64,000 nucleotides of DNA, from assembly GCF_030272615.1 (NCBI RefSeq), contig NC_081406.1:215881497-215945496 (forward strand), given 5' to 3'. Position 1 is the first letter of the stretch; the number at the start of each line of letters is the position of its first letter. Under the pieces are notes generated by a model, which was not told the DNA's origin, made no database searches, and saw nothing but the letters and a program-made list of their open reading frames with translations. This DNA is from Cryptomeria japonica. Its lineage: Eukaryota; Streptophyta; Pinopsida; Cupressales; Cupressaceae. Shown here one piece after another: positions 59,833 to 64,000 of the stretch. Both the position numbers and the translations under genes were made by a program.

Positions 59833-60700
59833 ATGATGAAGAAAGAAGGTCTGAAGTTCAATAAAGATAACTATAGGATATGGAGTGACAGAATGAAGAT
59901 TTACATTAAGAGTCTAGGAAGTTAGTATTGGGATCATATAGAAACTAAGTATACTGCACCTACTGGAACTCTGACTAATGATAAGAAGAAAGAACCGCAA
60001 GACAATCATCAAGCATTAGAGGCTATTATCAGTTCCATGTTTGATGTTGAATATTTAGATGTTCATGGTCTTGAAACTGCATATGAAGTATGGAAAAAAC
60101 TTGAAGAGATTTATAGCAGTGATGAACATGTTAAGATTGCTAAAGAGGAGAGTTTAAGAGGAAAGTTTCATGAAATGAGAATGTCTAAAGGTAAGAACAT
60201 CTAGCAGTATGGTCAATGGATAAAAGAGATAGTTGGTGAAATAAAGAGTGCAGGAGGGAAAGTGGAAGATGCCACAGTGATTAGTAAGGTATTGAGAACC
60301 CTGCTACTGGTCTATGCTATTCAAGTTGCAACTATTAAAGAGCTAAAATCCATTGAAAAAACAAAGTTAACTCTTGACTCTATCATTGGAAAACTTACTA
60401 CTTTTGAACTAAATGGCTATGATGGTAGTGTACAAAAATCGGGATCTGCATTCAGAGCTTCTATCTCTAACTCATCTGTGAGAATAAGTAGAGATACTGG
60501 CCATAGCTATGAATCTAGATCCAGCAGAGATGTTGATGATGAAGATAGTTTAGTGGAGCTTGAAGCATTGTTGGCAAAATGACTACCTAGAGGCACTGGG
60601 AAATACAAAGGTAAGCTACCATTGAAATGTTTTGTTTGCAATAAGATTGGTCATATAACAGCTAATTGCCCTAATGGTGAAAATGAATACAAGAGAGACA
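59833..60700 (+). pseudogene. gag: Copia-2 gag with zinc knuckle
   Basis: From the ATG at 59833: MMKKEGLKFNKDNYRIWSDR, then LDVHGLETAYEVWKKLEEIY, EDATVISKVLRTLLLVYAIQ and LDSIIGKLTTFEL. A CCHC knuckle CFVCNKIGHITANC follows near 60628-60669 with all ligands present. One frame throughout, with TAG at 59923, TAG at 60202 and TGA at 60580. The last probably replaces a Trp, since relatives read on through this point. The layout is the UBN2-type Copia Gag. Confidence 0.9.
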
Positions 60701-62374
60701 AATTTAAGAAATATAAGGGTAAAGGCAAGAGAGATTGTCTTGTTGCTATTGACAGTGGTAATACTGATGAAGAATCTGATGATGATGCTAGTGAAGATAT
60801 TGTGTTTGTAGGTATTAAGGAAGAGATATTAGATCAGAAGGCACTAGTGTCCAGGATGGATAACTCTAATGATTGGATCATTGATAGTGGTTGTTCACAT
60901 CACATGACTAGCAATCAGAGCAAATCTCTTTCCTTGAAGGAATTTGATGGCAGTGTTGTCAAATTTAGCAATGACTCACCTTGTATGGTTAAAGGTAAGG
61001 GAGTTATTTCTCTTAATGGGAAGAGCAGTGCTAATGATGTCTATTGGGTTGAAGGCCTAAAGCACAATCTTCTGAGCGTGGCACAACTTAATGACAGAGG
61101 ATACCCACAAGAGTTTACAAATGGTATGTGCAAAATATTTGACAACAAAGGTGAAAGGATTGCAATTAGGAAACAAACCAGAGGTAATCTATTTCATCTT
61201 AATCCTAAAGTTAGCAACTATTTGATTGCAAAAATAGATGATAGCTGGCTTTGGCATGGGAGATTTTGTCATATAAACTTTGATAACATTGTTAAAGTGA
61301 GCAAGTCTAAGATAGTAAGAGGTCTACCTCAGATAGACAAACTACTTAATGCTCTTTGTAAAGAATATCAGTTAGGAAAGATGACTCTTCAACTTTCAAG
61401 AGCAAGTCCTTCTCAGTAGAGCACTTGTTAGATTTGGTTCATACAGATCTATGTGGACCAATAAGAACTAGAAGTATTTCAGGTGATAGATATTTCATGA
61501 TCTTCACTGCTGATTGTTCAAGGATGATGTGGGTCACATTCTTGAAGGATAAGAATGAAGATTTTGGTAAATTCAAGGCATTTAGAGCCTTAACTGAGAA
61601 AGAGAGTGGAAAAAAGATAAAATTTCTAAGAATAGATCAAGGTGGTGAATTCACTAAGTATTGTGATGAGAATGGTATCAAGCTGTAGCTTTCTGCACCA
61701 AGGACACCACAACAAATGGTATAGCAGAAAGGAACAACTAGTCAGTGGTTGAAGCAACTAGAACTATGTTGATAAAAGGAAATGTAGCAAAAACATTTTG
61801 GACAGAAGTTATAAGTACAATGGTATCCACAATGAACTGAGTTCTGGTGAAAAGAGGTAAGGACAAGACACCTTATGAGTTCTGGTATGGAAGATCACAT
61901 GATGTTAGCTATTTTAAAATCTTTGGTAGTAAATGTTTTATTAAAAGAGGTGATTACATAAGTAAGTTTGAAGCTAAGAGTGATGAAGGCATATTTCTTG
62001 GCTATTCCACCAAGAGTAAGGCCTACAAATGCTTCAACAACCAAACACAGAGAATTTTTGAGAGTGTCGATGTTCATGTAGATGAATTTCCTAAAATTTC
62101 AGAAGGAACTTGTTCAAAGAGAAAGGATGAAGATCCTTGCATTTTTCTTTTGGAAACTGAAACTGTTAAATCAGAAATTGGTAAAGCAAATTCTGATGTA
62201 GTTGTTCAACTAGAACAAATAAATTCAAAAGAAGAAGACAATAAAGAAGTTGAACCTAAAGAGAATGATCATGTTATTCCTAGATATGTGAGACTGAATC
62301 ACAGTCTTGAGTAGATTATTGGGGATAAGGATGCTAGAGTACTAACTAGAAGGAAAATTAGAGAGCACTCTTGC
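60701..62374 (+). pseudogene. pol: Copia-2 protease and integrase
   Basis: The protease core IIDSGCSHHM is intact in sequence. GAG-pre-integrase has LWHGRFCHINF, but the final zinc ligand is lost: CKEYQ where CKECQ is expected. A frameshift near 61388 leads to VHTDLCGPIRTRS. The second acidic block is TADCSRM, where DDYSR is usual. LRIDQGGEFTKY follows, then TAG at 61686 in a Gln position. A single-base loss near 61715 shifts into the block with AERN. The C-terminal part SKFEAKSDEGIFLGY is well kept. TAG at 62312 precedes IIGD, where Gln is usual. Confidence 0.88.
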
Positions 62375-63190
62375 ATGATCTCCACCATTGAACCTAGAAG
62401 TGTTAAGGAGGCATTTGGTGATGATCATTGGGTGAAAGAAATGGAAGAGGAATTGGATCAAATTGAGAAGAACAACACTTGGACCCTAGTACCCCAACCG
62501 ATAAACAAGAATGTTATAGGTACTAAATGGGTGTTCAGGAACAAGTTAAATGAAGATGGTGTTGTAGTTCGCAACAAGGAAAGATTAGTTTGCAAGGGTT
62601 ATGTGCAAGAAGGAGGAGAACATTATGGTGAAACTTTTGCACCAGTAGAAAGATTGGAAGGAGTTAGAACATTACTTTCATTTGCAACCTATAAGAAGTT
62701 CAAGGTATACTAGATGGATGTTAAGTCCCAATTTTTGAATGGGATATTGGAAGAAGAGGTTTATATAGAGCAACCTGATGGTTATGCATTGACAGATAAG
62801 GAAGACATGGTATATAGATTGCATAAATCTTTATATGGATTAAAGGAGGCACCCAGAGCATGGTATGAATGACTTCATGCACATCTAATGAAGATAGGCT
62901 TTGCAAGAACTAGTGATGACAACAACATTTATCTCAAGTCTGAAGGAGATGAAATATTGGTCAGCGAAGTATTTGTTGATGAAATTATATTTGGAGGTAA
63001 TGATGTCATGAGCAATAGTTTTGCAGATGAAATGAAGAATGAGTTTGAGATGTCATTAGTAGGGGAAATAAAAAATTTCATAGGCTTGCAAATACAACAG
63101 ATGAAGAATGGTATTTTCATTACTCAATCTAAGTATGGGAAAGAAGTTTTGAAGACTTTTGGCATGAGTGACTATAAACCAGTTGGAACT
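62375..63190 (+). pseudogene. pol: Copia-2 reverse transcriptase
   Basis: Single frame with stops. Blocks: [67 protein letters not shown] and [13 protein letters not shown]. The catalytic motif reads FVDEIIFGG: the second Asp is Glu (GAA, 62981-62983), expected to impair polymerisation. Stops: TAG 62711 before MDVK, where Gln is usual, and TGA 62870, where Arg (CGA) is likely. The thumb block EMSLVGEIKNFIGLQI follows. Confidence 0.92.
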
Positions 63191-63925
63191 CCAATGGTTA
63201 CAGGTTGTAAATTGTCCAAGGAAGATGCATATAAGTCTGTATATGAAAAGGAATACAGGTCAATGATTGGCAAATTACACCATGTTGTTCACAGCCGACC
63301 AGATATTACCCATGCAGTTGGTATAGTTGCTAGATTTCAAAAAAATCCAAAGGAAGCACATTTGATAGCAATCACGAGAATTTTTAGATATCTGAAAGGT
63401 ACAGTTGACTATGGGTTATGGTATCCATATGGAGGAAACTTTGATTTGAAGGCATACATTGCTATTGATTGTGTAGGAAATGTTGATGACCAGAAGAGTA
63501 CTATCGATGGAGCATTCTTTCTAGGAGGAAGGATAGTTTCATGGAGTAGTATGAAGAAGAGTTGTACTTCATAATCTATTGCAGAAGTTGAGTATGTAGC
63601 AGCTTACATGAATTACACACAAGCTATTTGGATGAGGCGCATTTTGGAAGGTTTTAAGATGAAGATCTCAAAACCTATAAAGATTTTGTGTGATAATACA
63701 AGTGAAATGAATATTTCTAAGAATCTTGTTTTTCATGCAAGGACTAAGAACATTGAATTGAAGTATCACTTTTTGAGGGAAAAGGTTCAAAGTAAAGATG
63801 TTATCTTAGAGCATGTTTCTACCCAAGAGCAGCTTGCAAATATCTTCACCAAACCTTTACCTACGACCACTTTTGAGTATCTTAGAAGTCAGTTGGGGGT
63901 TTTCCCTCTTCATGAAATTAGTTGA
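63191..63925 (+). pseudogene. pol: Copia-2 RNase H
   Basis: Continues the RT frame: YRSMIGKLHHVVHSRPDITH, AVGIVARFQKNPKEAH and YLKGTVDYGLWYP. RNase H follows: FDLKAYIAIDCVGNVDDQKS (usual YxDxDWAGD, with the first Asp region altered to AIDCVG), SIAEVEYVAA, ILCDNTSEMNI and FTKPLP, to the stop at 63923. A TAA at 63571 breaks it. After the stop, 63926-64000 is non-coding 3' internal sequence. Confidence 0.9.
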
Positions 63926-64000
63926 GCATGATGCTAATTGCATTAGTCCCTGAATTAGTTGTAGAATCTTACATGGATTGATGTTTTTGGAAGTGGATGT

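Larger units (their letters stand above)
58120..64000 (+). mobile_element. Copia retrotransposon (Copia-2), 3' LTR beyond window
   Basis: 5' LTR, initiator-Met primer site, gag, protease, integrase, RT and RNase H in Copia order, inserted in the right LTR of the Tekay element. Domain wording is close to Copia-1 (both have FEYLR and FTKPLP near the end), so the two are related, but the LTRs are different. The element is broken by frameshifts near 61388 and 61715 and by several stops. The 3' LTR and the second target duplication lie outside the window. Confidence 0.93.

Overview
The window looks like gene-poor nuclear DNA of a seed plant, most likely a large-genome species such as a gymnosperm. 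That placement is inference. It rests on plant-specific retrotransposon lineages (Copia, Tekay-type chromovirus, Tat-like Gypsy with a G-patch), very long LTRs, old decayed copies, plant-type primer-binding sites and no host gene in 64 kb. Nearly everything is LTR retrotransposon sequence, much of it nested. No coding region is intact.

Left half (1 to about 36650). A Tat-like Gypsy element on the + strand forms the frame: 5' LTR pieces at 1-773 and 17748-17806, a tRNA-Lys-type primer site at 17811, then gag, protease, G-patch and the start of reverse transcriptase (RT) up to 32495. Its 5' LTR was split by a minus-strand, gag-only element with 2.8-kb LTRs (774-17747, flanks ATGAT/ATGAC). Into that went a complete Copia element (3604-12586, flanks AAAAT/AAAAC), and into its integrase a 2.3-kb probable solo LTR (6909-9221, duplication ATTGG). 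A complete chromovirus (23298-31022, duplication GAAAA) split the Tat-like reading frame. At 32495 the Tat-like RT stops abruptly and joins the 3' end of what looks like another Tat-like element. That LTR (33100 to about 36651) carries a 2.5-kb non-autonomous minus-strand element (33179-35701, duplication TCTCA).

Middle (36652-46634). AT-rich intergenic DNA with a diverged local duplication (37740-38670) and an inverted repeat. An RNase H-like pseudogene is split by a 4.2-kb solo LTR (40742-44957, duplication AGAAT).

Right (46635-64000). A minus-strand Tekay-type Gypsy element has 4.7-kb LTRs and a deletion joining RT to the integrase C-terminus. Its right LTR is interrupted at 58120 by a second + strand Copia element that runs off the window end.

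Two themes recur. Nonsense mutations are largely at conserved Gln codons (CAG to TAG), the pattern expected from decay of CHG-methylated cytosines. Separately, the Tekay-type LTRs and the large solo LTR each carry a GC-rich block of short palindromes. I found no CRISPR array, rRNA, tRNA gene or convincing host gene. The window is an archive of retroelement nesting and decay, not a new functional system.
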